DNA of 64,000 nucleotides, from the NCBI GenBank assembly GCA_963788965.1, contig CAWBIK010000005.1, positions 496,001 through 560,000 on the forward strand, in the 5' to 3' direction. The position numbers and the translations under genes are program-made. The notes below the pieces were generated by a model, which saw nothing but the letters and a program-made list of their open reading frames with translations, was not told the DNA's origin and ran no database searches. This DNA comes from QHXQ01 sp963788965 (lineage in GTDB: Bacteria > Acidobacteriota > Blastocatellia > Pyrinomonadales > Pyrinomonadaceae). Positions 27,761 through 36,722 of this stretch are shown here, one piece after another (the first letter of the stretch is position 1; each line of letters starts with the position of its first letter).

Positions 27761-29090
27761 ATGGCGGTCATGCACGATTGCCGGTTACACGACGGGGCGA
27801 CGGTCGTCATCATCGGCGGCGGCCCGGCCGGCTCTGCGTGCGCGATCCGACTACTACGCGGCGCGGACGCGCGCGGCCTCTCCTTGCGCGTGCTGATCTT
27901 TGAAGGCAAGGACTTCAACGTTCACGCCAACCAGTGTGTCGGCGTACTCTCGCCGCCCGTCGAAGAAGTGCTGGCGCGCGACTTGGACGTGCAACTGCCG
28001 CACACTTTGATCAAGCGGCAAATCTTCGGCTATCGCCTGCACGGCACGCGCGAGAACTTATTACTAACAGGTCACGGCGCAACCGCCGCGACGCCCGGTG
28101 CGGGTCAAGCCACATACGCCGTCGAGCGCGCGCACTTCGACCGCTTCTTACTTGATCACGCGCGCGAACTTGGCGCACAAGTCATCGAAGCGCGCGTCAC
28201 GGGCATCGAGTTTGTGCGCGAGGGCACACTTGACGAAGTGCGCGTCTATAGCGAGTCGGATTATGTGCGCGCGGATGTGGTGGTCGGCGCGTTCGGCTTG
28301 GACGAGGCGCTGCTCTCTGTCTTTGAAGACGTGACGCGGCGCGGCAACGGCGGCGGCTACCGGCGACCCGCCAAGTGGCTCAAGAGTTATCTAACGACCT
28401 TGCCTGCGCCCGCGCGCTTCCAAACCGAAAAGCTCGGCCACATCGTCCACGCCTTTCTGCTGCCGCGCGCCTGCCCGCGCATAGAGTTCGGCGCGATCAC
28501 ACCGAAGGGCGATCATGTTCTCGTCAACATAGCGGGCGAACGCGTCACCTCTTGCGACCTCGATGCGTTTCTGCAACTGCCCGCCGTGCAAAATCTGCTG
28601 CCCGCCTTCGACCCGTCTGCGATCAACTATTACGAAGGCCGCTTTCCGTCCGCGCCCGCTCGCGCGCCTTACGGTCATCGTTACGCGCTCGTCGGCGATG
28701 CGACGGGGTGGCTCCGACCCTTCAAAGGCAAGGGCATCAACACGGCCATCATCACGGGCCTGCGCGCGGCCGATGCGATGCTCGCACACGGCGTCTCGCG
28801 CCGCGCCTTCACCAACTATCGCAAGGCGTGCGCCGACCTGCTTAGGCGATCACTTCTACGGCGTATTGGTGCGGCGACTGATGCTCGCGGGCGCGCGCTT
28901 CGTCCTCGACCCGCTCATCGACATCGGCAAGACCGATCCCATCATGTACGATGCGTTGTTCGATTCAGTCTCAGGGCATAACACTTATCGCGCCATCATC
29001 GGTCGTTCACTCAAGCCGCGCCTTGTGCGTAAGGTCGCCATGCGGCTGCTGCGTGGGCGACGCGCACACCGGGCGCACAGGATCAGACGT
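27761..29090 (+). CDS. FAD-dependent oxidoreductase, geranylgeranyl-reductase family (frameshift near 28842)
   Basis: A flavoprotein of the geranylgeranyl reductase or PHBH-like superfamily. The N-terminal FAD-binding motif is VVIIGGGPAGSACAIRLL, and YALVGDATGWLRPFKGKGIN is the C-terminal FAD-contact motif. At about 28842, CTTAGGCGAT shifts the frame; removing one A restores LLGDHFYGVLVRRLML and the rest of the domain. After the shift the frame runs without a stop into a GNAT domain (see next entry), so the end shown is where that domain begins (MKEITVRRM). Substrates may be isoprenoid lipids; this is inferred from family. It stands alone on the plus strand. Confidence 0.76.
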
Positions 29091-29542
29091 ATGAAAGAGA
29101 TCACGGTGCGGCGCATGACCGTGCGCGACATAGATGGCGTCCTACGCCTTGACGAACAGATCACGGGCCGCCGCACGCCGCTTATTACGAATCGAAGTGC
29201 GAAGCCTACATCAAACGCGCGCCCGACAACTGCCTTGTCGCCGAGCATCGCGGGCACGTCGTCGGCTTTCTCTTAGGCGACGTGCGCGGTTGGGAGTTCG
29301 GCACAAAGCTCGCGGGCTGGCTCGAAGTCATCGGCGTCGCGCCCGCCTATCGTGGGCGCGGCGTCAGCCGCATGCTGTTAGAAGAACTGTTCGCCGCCTT
29401 CCGCCGCGCCGGTGTCAGCCTCGTCAACACGATGGTTGATTGGAACGACGGCGATCTCATCGACTACTTTCAAGCACAAGGCTTCGAGCGCGGCGAATAC
29501 GTCAACCTCGTCCGCCGGCTCGACGAGCAAAGCGGGACATAG
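29091..29542 (+). CDS. GNAT acetyltransferase, fused to or abutting the preceding flavoprotein (frameshift near 29175)
   Basis: The frame that continues from the flavoprotein reads MKEITVRRMTVRDIDGVLRL, the usual N-terminus of a GNAT protein. It then shifts at about 29170-29180, after LDEQITGR. It resumes as HAAYYESKCEAYIKRAPD and the acetyl-CoA-binding block VIGVAPAYRGRGVSRML, ending VNLVRRLDEQSGT. No stop separates it from the flavoprotein, so it is either a true fusion or a separate gene whose upstream stop was lost to an indel. The substrate is unknown. It converges with the small minus-strand gene 10 bases beyond its stop. Confidence 0.68.
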
Positions 29543-29552
29543 CTGAGCATTG

Positions 29553-29972
29553 CTAACGGTCGCGCTGCTGCTTGAATTGGCTTAGATAACTCAACAGGTC
29601 GCACAGGTAAGTCAGGCTATTCTGATAAGCATAACCGGCCGCGCACAACGCCGTGTTGCGCGCCACCACAAGATCGCCGCCCTGCGCCTCGCGGCTGATG
29701 GCCAACAGTAACCGGCTCAATAGAGGGTCTTTGCTGCTGCGTGCCGCCCGCACCACCGGCTTGCTGCGCCCCGCTTGCAGACTGTCCATTAACCTAACCA
29801 TCCGGCGCACGAACGGCTCAACACCATCGCGCGTCGTCTTCAGTAAGACCAACCGCCGCAACTCTTCCTCCGGCAACGCCAACGGCTCGACGCCGAACCC
29901 GCTCAAACTCACCGTCGCCCGCCGCCTACGCCGCGCGCCTTGCTTCCCGTTAACGGCCTTCGTCTTGCTCAT
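29553..29972 (-). CDS. Hypothetical protein, 139 residues
   Basis: ATG is preceded by GGAAG. The protein has a basic N-terminus (GKQGARRRRRATVSLSG), then a helical body with LPEEELRRLVLLKTTRDGV and a C-terminal hydrophobic helix region AAGYAYQNSLTYLCDLLSYL. I do not recognise the family. The divergent neighbour at 30227 is an XRE-type regulator across 250 bases, so joint regulation is possible but not shown. Confidence 0.6.
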   Translation of the reverse strand: MSKTKAVNGKQGARRRRRATVSLSGFGVEPLALPEEELRRLVLLKTTRDGVEPFVRRMVRLMDSLQAGRSKPVVRAARSSKDPLLSRLLLAISREAQGGDLVVARNTALCAAGYAYQNSLTYLCDLLSYLSQFKQQRDR

Positions 29973-30158
29973 CGCTTACTTCCAAAAGAGTCTATAGGCT
30001 GACATCGAACGAAAGGATTTGCTATTTTATGTTCTGCCCAATCCGAGTTTTGATAACTAATAGCTAATGCGTCACACCGTTCCAAGCTTCAACGGATGAG
30101 CGCCGCATGGGAGTTGAATAGCTGCAAACTCCCGGCGCTAAAAAGTCCAACCGCAATA

Positions 30159-30178
30159 TTAGAATATATTCATTCTAA
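30159..30178. promoter_or_regulatory. Candidate operator: inverted repeat TTAGAAT-6-ATTCTAA
   Basis: A perfect 7-bp inverted repeat with a 6-base spacer sits 48 bases upstream of the XRE regulator start, in an unusually AT-rich stretch between divergent genes. It has the size and symmetry of an operator for a dimeric helix-turn-helix protein, so autoregulation is a reasonable guess. No direct evidence beyond the pattern. Confidence 0.45.
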
Positions 30179-30226
30179 TGACAAGCTGAGAGACGGGTCG
30201 CTTATCTCATCAGGAGGGCCAGCCTG

Positions 30227-30547
30227 ATGGGGATAGCTGCGCGTTATAAGCCTGCTCGGCTGGCTGAGAAGCTCGCACAAATACGTGCGGCGCTCGGTCT
30301 ATCGCAGAACGAAATGATCAGCCGCTTAGGGTTAAGCGGCGAACTTATGCGCGAAGAACTTTCAGCTTTTGAATTAGGGAAACGTCAACCACCTTTGCAA
30401 GTGCTATTACTGTATGCGCGTTCTGCCAGCGTCTCAACGGACGTGTTGATTGATGATGAGTTGGACTTACCGGGCAAGTTGCGGCAGGCAGCGAATCGTG
30501 AAGTGGCGCGCGGCCGGCCCGCATCTCGCCCCGGCCGCAAAGCATGA
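30227..30547 (+). CDS. XRE-family helix-turn-helix transcriptional regulator
   Basis: This 106-residue DNA-binding protein has a Cro/CI-type HTH in its first 70 residues: LAQIRAALGLSQNEMISRLG, then AFELGKRQPPLQVLLLYARS. A basic tail follows (RGRPASRPGRKA). The start is ATG with AGGAGG about 10 bases upstream. An inverted repeat at 30159-30178 is a candidate binding site. The gene is followed one base after its stop by a palindromic element (30549-30614) and then a phage-type lysozyme gene, suggesting a small accessory locus. Confidence 0.82.
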   Translation: MGIAARYKPARLAEKLAQIRAALGLSQNEMISRLGLSGELMREELSAFELGKRQPPLQVLLLYARSASVSTDVLIDDELDLPGKLRQAANREVARGRPASRPGRKA

Positions 30548-30548
30548 A

Positions 30549-30614
30549 GTCAGTACCGCCTGCGGTCGCAAGCAGCGCAAGAGGACCCGCCCGCTACCGC
30601 AGGCGGCACTGACC
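30549..30614. repeat. Palindromic element, CCGCCTGCGGT type
   Basis: CAGTACCGCCTGCGGT (30551-30566) pairs with ACCGCAGGCGGCACTG (30596-30611), with one mismatch. It starts 1 base after the XRE gene's stop. Unlike the other families in the window it is GC-rich with no tandem 7-8 base units, but it shares the stop-adjacent location. Confidence 0.75.
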
Positions 30615-30733
30615 TCAGGCTCACGCATTTGCAAACAGTTATAAATTAGAGGCCGGGCTGCAAGCGCGGACGTGGTATCTTCGACCGCGCTGCGAATCGG
30701 CTCGATCAATTTTGTCCTAACAGGAGGAGACAC

Positions 30734-31239
30734 GTGCGCGACATCAATCAAGCCGGGCTTGATCTCATCAAACGATTTGAAGGCATACCGGACGGCGATC
30801 CTTCGACCACTAACCTCGATCCGTATCTCGATCCAATCGGTATCTGGACGATTGGTTGGGGTCATGCCATTCGCGTCGGCAACGATTTTCTGCGCGGCGC
30901 GGCCAATCGTGCGAAGGCGCGCGCGCTCTACCCCGGCGGCATCACTTTGGCGCAGGCCGAGAAGTTGTTGCACGCCGACGTGCTCGATAAGTGCCGCGAC
31001 GTGGAGGCGATGATCAAGGTGCAGTTGACCGATAACCAGTATGCGGCGCTCGTCAGCTTTGCGTTCAACGCTCGGCCCGGCCAACCTGCGCCAGTCTACG
31101 CTGCTGCGCAAGCTCAACGCGGGCGACTTCGAGGGTGCGGCCGATTGAGTTCGCAAAATGGAACAAGGCCGGCGGCAAAGTCTTAAAGGGTCTGACGCTG
31201 CGCCGCGAAGCCGAGGCCACGCTCTTTCGCACGCCGTAG
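30734..31239 (+). CDS. Phage-type lysozyme (GH24 endolysin-like, two frameshifts)
   Basis: An N-acetylmuramidase that cleaves peptidoglycan. GTG is the start, with CAGGAGGAG upstream. MRDINQAGLDLIKRFEG contains the catalytic Glu16, and GIWTIGWGHA is the family active-site block. The fold continues VQLTDNQYAALVSFAFN. After that the frame shifts at about 31070 to read LRQSTLLRKLNAGDFEGAA, and again at about 31145 to read FAKWNKAGGKVLKGLTLRRE, ending TLFRTP. The length of about 168 residues is right for the family. There is no holin, spanin or structural phage gene nearby, so it may be a domesticated phage enzyme. Confidence 0.78.
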
Positions 31240-31349
31240 GCGCGCGCCGGTCGTTATGCGATACGCGCGCCCGTGGTGGACACGCGCGCCGCCGCTGTGC
31301 CACAATCCCGTGCATCCAAGCACAGCTTAATTCTGAGAGAGGGACGTTA

Positions 31350-31616
31350 ATGGCAGAGAACGAGACCGCGCCTGCCGAAGGTGCGAACGAAGGCACTGAG
31401 GCCGCCGCCACCGCGAGCGACGCAGTCGCGGACACCACACCCGCGCCGGAGGAAGCGCCCGCCGAAGACATTACTTATCACGCCGTCGAGAAGGACGGGC
31501 AGGTCACGGCCATCTGGGAGATGCAGGGGCGCAAGCACCTGCGCACCATCGATCCGCGCTCCCGTCAGGGACAGGAAATCCTGCGCCTCTACACCGCAGA
31601 ACACGAACAGCAGTAA
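31350..31616 (+). CDS. Small acidic protein, 88 residues
   Basis: ATG follows GAGAGGGAC. The N-terminal half is a low-complexity Ala/Glu/Thr stretch (GANEGTEAAATASDAVADTT). The C-terminal half looks folded: DITYHAVEKDGQVTAIWEMQ, then GRKHLRTIDPRSRQGQEILR. No family is recognised. The stop is followed 2 bases later by the CAGTGAC palindrome. It is the last plus-strand gene before the convergent dehydrogenase. Confidence 0.6.
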   Translation: MAENETAPAEGANEGTEAAATASDAVADTTPAPEEAPAEDITYHAVEKDGQVTAIWEMQGRKHLRTIDPRSRQGQEILRLYTAEHEQQ

Positions 31617-31618
31617 GG

Positions 31619-31690
31619 CAGTGACCAGTGACCAGTGACAAGCTGGAACAAAGTCTTAGCTTGGCACTCGTCACTTGGCACTGGTCACTG
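31619..31690. repeat. Palindromic element, CAGTGACC type
   Basis: The left arm starts CAGTGACCAGTGACCAGTGA and the right arm ends GCACTGGTCACTG. The core AGCT...AGCTTGGC forms the loop side. It begins 2 bases after one stop codon (31616) and contains the last four residues and stop of the opposing 2-hydroxyacid dehydrogenase gene (31671). Confidence 0.85.
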
Positions 31691-32627
31691 TATTGACTGG
31701 TTCGCCCCGCACGAACGCTTCGATGTTGTCGATGAGTTGATCGGCGAGTGCCTGCATGGCTTGACGGCTGGCCCAAGCGACGTGGGGCGTGACGATCAGG
31801 TTAGGTAGGTCCACTTCGAGTAGCGGGTTGCCCGCACGCGGCGGCTCGCTTGAGAGCACGTCCACGCCCGCGCCCGCGATCTCGCCTGTGCGCAGTGCCG
31901 CAACTAAAGCCGTCTCATCGACCAACCCGCCGCGCCCGCAGTTAATCAACAGTGCCGAAGCTTTCATCTGCTGCAACTCGGCCGCGCCGACCAAGTGGCG
32001 CGTCGCGTCGTTGAGCGGCGCGTGCAATGTGAGCACGTCGCACGTGCTGATCACTTCCGCGAACGGCACGCGGCCGGCGCGCACCACGTCCGCGCCCTTG
32101 CGTTCGGCGACGACGACGTTCATGCCGATGGCTTGCGCCAGTGCGCCGACCGCGCGCCCCAACGTGCCGTAGCCGACGATGCCGAGCGTCGTCCCGCGCA
32201 GATCGTGGACGGGGCGCGTGTACAAGCAGAACTGCGCCGCGCGCTGCCACTCGCCCGCCTGCACGTCCGCGCGAAAACCGACGAGATTGCGCCTGAGCGC
32301 AAGCATCAACATCAAGACGTGTTCGGGCAGCGTGTGGACCGCGTAACCGCGCACGTTCGTCACCGTGATGTGCCGCCGCCGGCAAGCTGCGAGATCGACG
32401 TTGTCCGTGCCCGTTGCCGCGACCGCGATCAAACGCAACTCAGGCAACGCCGCCAACTCACGTTCACCCAACGCACGCTTATTCATGATCGCAATGGTCG
32501 CGCCGCGCAAACGCTCGACCACCTGCTCGCTCCGCGTCTCCGCATACTCACGCCACTCATGCGCGAAGCCCGGTCGCCGCACATCAGCCATCAACGTCCC
32601 GCGTTCCAAAAAAACAATCTGTTCCAT
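31671..32627 (-). CDS. D-2-hydroxyacid dehydrogenase (glycerate dehydrogenase-like)
   Basis: NAD-dependent reduction of a 2-ketoacid such as hydroxypyruvate, in the cytosol. The NAD-binding motif is GIVGYGTLGRAVGALA. The catalytic residues appear in NCGRGGLVDE (Arg), SSEPPRAGNPLL (Glu) and TPHVAWAS (His), and all are present. At 318 residues it is the normal size. It resembles HprA-type glycerate dehydrogenases more than SerA because no ACT domain is present. Its final residues TSAK and stop codon are encoded by the palindromic element at 31619-31690, which suggests that the element was inserted at the gene's 3' end. Confidence 0.85.
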   Translation of the reverse strand: MEQIVFLERGTLMADVRRPGFAHEWREYAETRSEQVVERLRGATIAIMNKRALGERELAALPELRLIAVAATGTDNVDLAACRRRHITVTNVRGYAVHTLPEHVLMLMLALRRNLVGFRADVQAGEWQRAAQFCLYTRPVHDLRGTTLGIVGYGTLGRAVGALAQAIGMNVVVAERKGADVVRAGRVPFAEVISTCDVLTLHAPLNDATRHLVGAAELQQMKASALLINCGRGGLVDETALVAALRTGEIAGAGVDVLSSEPPRAGNPLLEVDLPNLIVTPHVAWASRQAMQALADQLIDNIEAFVRGEPVNTVTSAK

Positions 32628-32635
32628 AGTAAAGA

Positions 32636-32726
32636 GAATGATGAACGATGAATGAGAGTCAAGCTGTTCTTTATTCAGCCTGATGAATGATGAATAACAA
32701 GCTATTCATCATTCATCATTCCGCTA
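32636..32726. repeat. Palindromic element, GATGAATGATGAATA type
   Basis: TGATGAATGATGAATA (32681-32696) pairs exactly with TATTCATCATTCATCA (32703-32718) around the 6-base loop ACAAGC. Further GATGAACGATGAATGA units extend to the left. The stop of the membrane protein gene (32716) and its last residues AE lie within the right arm. Confidence 0.88.
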
Positions 32727-33141
32727 AGAACTGTGTCGTGATGAAGCCCCAGACGATGATGCTCATGCCGCCGATCTCGCCCGCGATGAGCAGGTACATG
32801 AACCATGTTGTAGTGAAGTTGCGTTCACGAAACATGTTGTCCGTGTCGTCTTTCAACCCGTGCATGGTGTAGCCCATGATCGTCAACGCGAAGAACGCGA
32901 GCGGCACAAGGGCCGCGCCGAGTTGCACCGTCGCGGTGTACGGGCTGTATTCAAGTAGCTTTGCGATCACCAACGCGGCGAAGCTGTAGAGGAACGACGC
33001 GCGGTGCGCGATGTCCACATAGACGGGCGCGCGATGCGTGCCGCTGCGCATGATGGCGCGATACTTGACGATGCCTAGCAGCATGCCCGTCAACAAGAAA
33101 AGACCGGCGGCCGCGAGACTGATCTTGACGCTCAGGTTCAT
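32716..33141 (-). CDS. Small integral membrane protein, 4 predicted transmembrane segments
   Basis: 141 residues with hydrophobic segments at about 8-30 (ISLAAAGLFLLTGMLLGIV), 50-70 (FLYSFAALVIAKLLEY), 76-95 (LGAALVPLAFFALTIMG) and 115-137 (FMYLLIAGEIGGMSIIVWGF). No family or substrate can be named. The gene ends within the palindromic element just described. It is divergent from the DASS transporter gene 134 bases away. Confidence 0.68.
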   Translation of the reverse strand: MNLSVKISLAAAGLFLLTGMLLGIVKYRAIMRSGTHRAPVYVDIAHRASFLYSFAALVIAKLLEYSPYTATVQLGAALVPLAFFALTIMGYTMHGLKDDTDNMFRERNFTTTWFMYLLIAGEIGGMSIIVWGFITTQFLAE

Positions 33142-33275
33142 AGATAATTAAGACGAATGCACAACGAGTACGACTAACCGATTGATGAGACGAACGGGGC
33201 TAGACTGCTTATGACGAGGTGTTACTATACTACCGCTGTGCCCTAGCCCGCATCATCCTCAGCGCGTAAAACCTG

Positions 33276-34805
<1,530 letters not shown>

Positions 34806-34814
34806 GACGAGATG

Positions 34815-34865
34815 TTAAACTTCTCTTACGGTGGGAGACATTTGTGCGTCGATCCAGATGGTCAT
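34815..34865 (-). pseudogene. Remnant of a DUF5615 (PIN-like) toxin start, 16 codons
   Basis: The ATG overlaps the DUF433 stop (ATGA) and reads MTIWIDAQMSPTVREV, then TAA. The first 11 residues match the characteristic start of the DUF5615 PIN-like toxin family, which is normally about 110 residues and is encoded next to a DUF433 antitoxin. Here the frame ends after 16 codons and the next gene's end lies 9 bases away, so the body of the toxin has been deleted. Identification is from the short N-terminal motif and its context. Confidence 0.6.
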
Positions 34866-35086
34866 GCAGCAAGCACCGGATGATCCAGCTTACGCGCGGC
34901 ATACTGTAGGGCAGCTTGTAAGTCTTCCATCTCAAGATCAGGCATCTCAGCAAGAATCTGTTCGGCCGTCAACTTGGCAGCAAATAGATCGAGTACGTCA
35001 ATCACTCGGATACGCATGCCGCGAATACAGGGTCGCCCGCCGCACTGCTCAGGGTTGATCGTAATTCTATCCAATAAGTTCGACAT
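34862..35086 (-). CDS. DUF433 family protein, antitoxin of a broken toxin-antitoxin pair
   Basis: 74 residues. MSNLLDRITINPEQCGGRPC then IRGMRIRVIDVLDLFAA is the DUF433 signature, with a winged-helix-like fold that binds DNA and a partner PIN-like toxin. I chose ATG at 35086, which follows GGGGAAAC; an alternative 6 codons upstream adds no conserved residues. It is adjacent to a truncated DUF5615 start, so the toxin partner is gone or nonfunctional. The antitoxin may remain as an orphan regulator. It lies next to the NtrC-type regulator but appears independent. Confidence 0.85.
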   Translation of the reverse strand: MSNLLDRITINPEQCGGRPCIRGMRIRVIDVLDLFAAKLTAEQILAEMPDLEMEDLQAALQYAARKLDHPVLAA

Positions 35087-35113
35087 AGTTTCCCCGTTAA
35101 TCATAGGCCAAGC

Positions 35114-36517
35114 TTAAGAGCGCAACTGGATGTTGTAGGTCTTGATCTTGGAGTTGAGCGTGGTGGCGTTCATGCCTAAGAGGCGGGCGGCGCGGGATTG
35201 GTGGCCGCCGGTCTGTTCGAGGGCGCGGCGGATAAGGTCGATCTCGAAGCGGCGCACTTCGTCGTAGAAGTCGATGCCGCGTGCTACGTCGATGGCGGCG
35301 GCGTTGGGGCTGGTGGCTGCGCCGAGCGCGCGTTGCGGATCGCAAATTTCAGTCGGCAGACATTGGCGCGTGATCTCGTTGCCGGGTGCGATGACGACGG
35401 CGCGCTCGATGACGTTCTCCAACTCGCGCACGTTGCCGGGCCACGTATAAGCTTCGAGCAGGGCGAGCGTGTCGGGCGCAAGTTGGTCGGAGACTTTGCG
35501 CGCATTCTCCTCGTTGTACTTGCGGATGAAGTGTTGCGCGAGTGGCAGTATGTCTTCGCGGCGTTCGCGCAGAGGCGGCAGTTCAAGCGGGACGACCGCG
35601 AGCCGGTAATATAAATCTTCGCGGAACGCGCCCTGCCGCACGGCTTCTTTCAGATCGATGTTAGTGGCGGCGATGATCCGCACGTCCACGCGGCGCGGCG
35701 AGGTTTCGCCGAGCGGCGTGAACTCGCGTTCCTGTATGACGCGGAGCAGGCGCGCTTGCGTCTCCGGCGGGATGTCGCCGATCTCGTCGAGGAAGATCGA
35801 GCCGCCGTCGGCCGCTTCAAACATACCCTTCTTGGCGGCATGCGCGCCGGTGAACGCGCCGCGCGTGTGCCCGAACAATTCCGACTCAAGCAGCCCCGAA
35901 GGGATGTTCGACGAGTTGACCGGAATGAACAACTTGTTGGCGCGTGGACTCTGTTCATGGATCATGCGCGCGACGACTTCTTTGCCCGTGCCCGACTCGC
36001 CCGTGATCAAGACGGTCGAGCGCGCGGGCGCGACCTGATCGACGAGTTGAAAGATCGCTTCCATGCGTTCGGAGCGGCCGACGATCTCGCCGCGTTTGAG
36101 CGTGCGGCCGAGCGTGCGGCGAAGCGTCTGTCGTTCTTCGTCCTTGCGTCGGCGCTTGATGCCGGCGGCCACCTGCGCCGTCACCTGCTCGTTTTGAAAC
36201 GGCTTGCGGATGATGCCGAACGCGCCGCGTTCCCACGCCGCGACGGCCGTATCGAACGTGGCATAGGCCGTGATCATCAACACAACCGCGTCTTCGTCGA
36301 GTTTCAAAAACTCTTCGAGCGCACGCAGGCCGCCCATGCCGGGCATGGACACGTCCAACAGCACGGCATCGTAAGCGCGCCGCCCGTAAGCCTCGATACC
36401 TTCTTCGCCCGTCTTAGCGAGATCGACGCGATAGCCTTCCGCGGAGAGCAGCGTCTCCAACACATCGCGCATGATCTCCTCGTCGTCCACGACGAGCACT
36501 GAACCCTTCTTAGCCAT
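35114..36517 (-). CDS. NtrC-family sigma-54-dependent response regulator
   Basis: A receiver domain covers residues about 6-118, with phospho-acceptor Asp55 in AVLLDVSMPG. The AAA+ sigma-54 activation domain runs about 139-370, with Walker A GESGTGKE, the loop GAFTGA that contacts sigma-54, and GSIFLDEIGD. A Fis-type HTH (RRALEQTGGHQSRAARLLGM) is C-terminal. It would activate sigma-54 promoters upon phosphorylation. The kinase at 39382-42354 has the matching HisKA/HATPase design and is a plausible partner, though two other genes intervene. The start is ATG at 36517; a TTG two codons upstream is possible. At 467 residues it is normal. Confidence 0.92.
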   Translation of the reverse strand: MAKKGSVLVVDDEEIMRDVLETLLSAEGYRVDLAKTGEEGIEAYGRRAYDAVLLDVSMPGMGGLRALEEFLKLDEDAVVLMITAYATFDTAVAAWERGAFGIIRKPFQNEQVTAQVAAGIKRRRKDEERQTLRRTLGRTLKRGEIVGRSERMEAIFQLVDQVAPARSTVLITGESGTGKEVVARMIHEQSPRANKLFIPVNSSNIPSGLLESELFGHTRGAFTGAHAAKKGMFEAADGGSIFLDEIGDIPPETQARLLRVIQEREFTPLGETSPRRVDVRIIAATNIDLKEAVRQGAFREDLYYRLAVVPLELPPLRERREDILPLAQHFIRKYNEENARKVSDQLAPDTLALLEAYTWPGNVRELENVIERAVVIAPGNEITRQCLPTEICDPQRALGAATSPNAAAIDVARGIDFYDEVRRFEIDLIRRALEQTGGHQSRAARLLGMNATTLNSKIKTYNIQLRS

Positions 36518-36590
36518 AAACAATTAGATGCGAGTCAAAGGGCAATGGTAAAGGGTAAAGGAGGATAGATCAAAAGCGGCCGCAACAGAA

Positions 36591-36712
36591 TTAACCACAA
36601 AGAGGGCAGCATGCACGATAAAGACAGAACGATGACTGCTGACTGATGAATAAAGAATAGCTTGTTGTTCATCAGTCGGCATGCATCATTCCGCATTCAT
36701 CATTTCATCTTC
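36591..36712. repeat. Composite palindromic element (GATGAA type plus half of an AAGACA type)
   Basis: It starts with TTAACCACAAAGAGG, a half of the AAGACACG family. GACTGATGAA (36641-36650) pairs with TTCATCAGTC (36668-36677) across a loop containing AATAGCTTGTTG. It lies between the response-regulator start and the 3' end of the gene at 36723. It looks like one element embedded in or fused with another. Confidence 0.7.
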
Positions 36713-36722
36713 GTCGTTTTAT

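Noticed and set aside
30227..31239. Prophage
   Set aside because: Only a lysozyme and one HTH regulator. No integrase, structural, packaging or attachment-site signals within 10 kb on either side.
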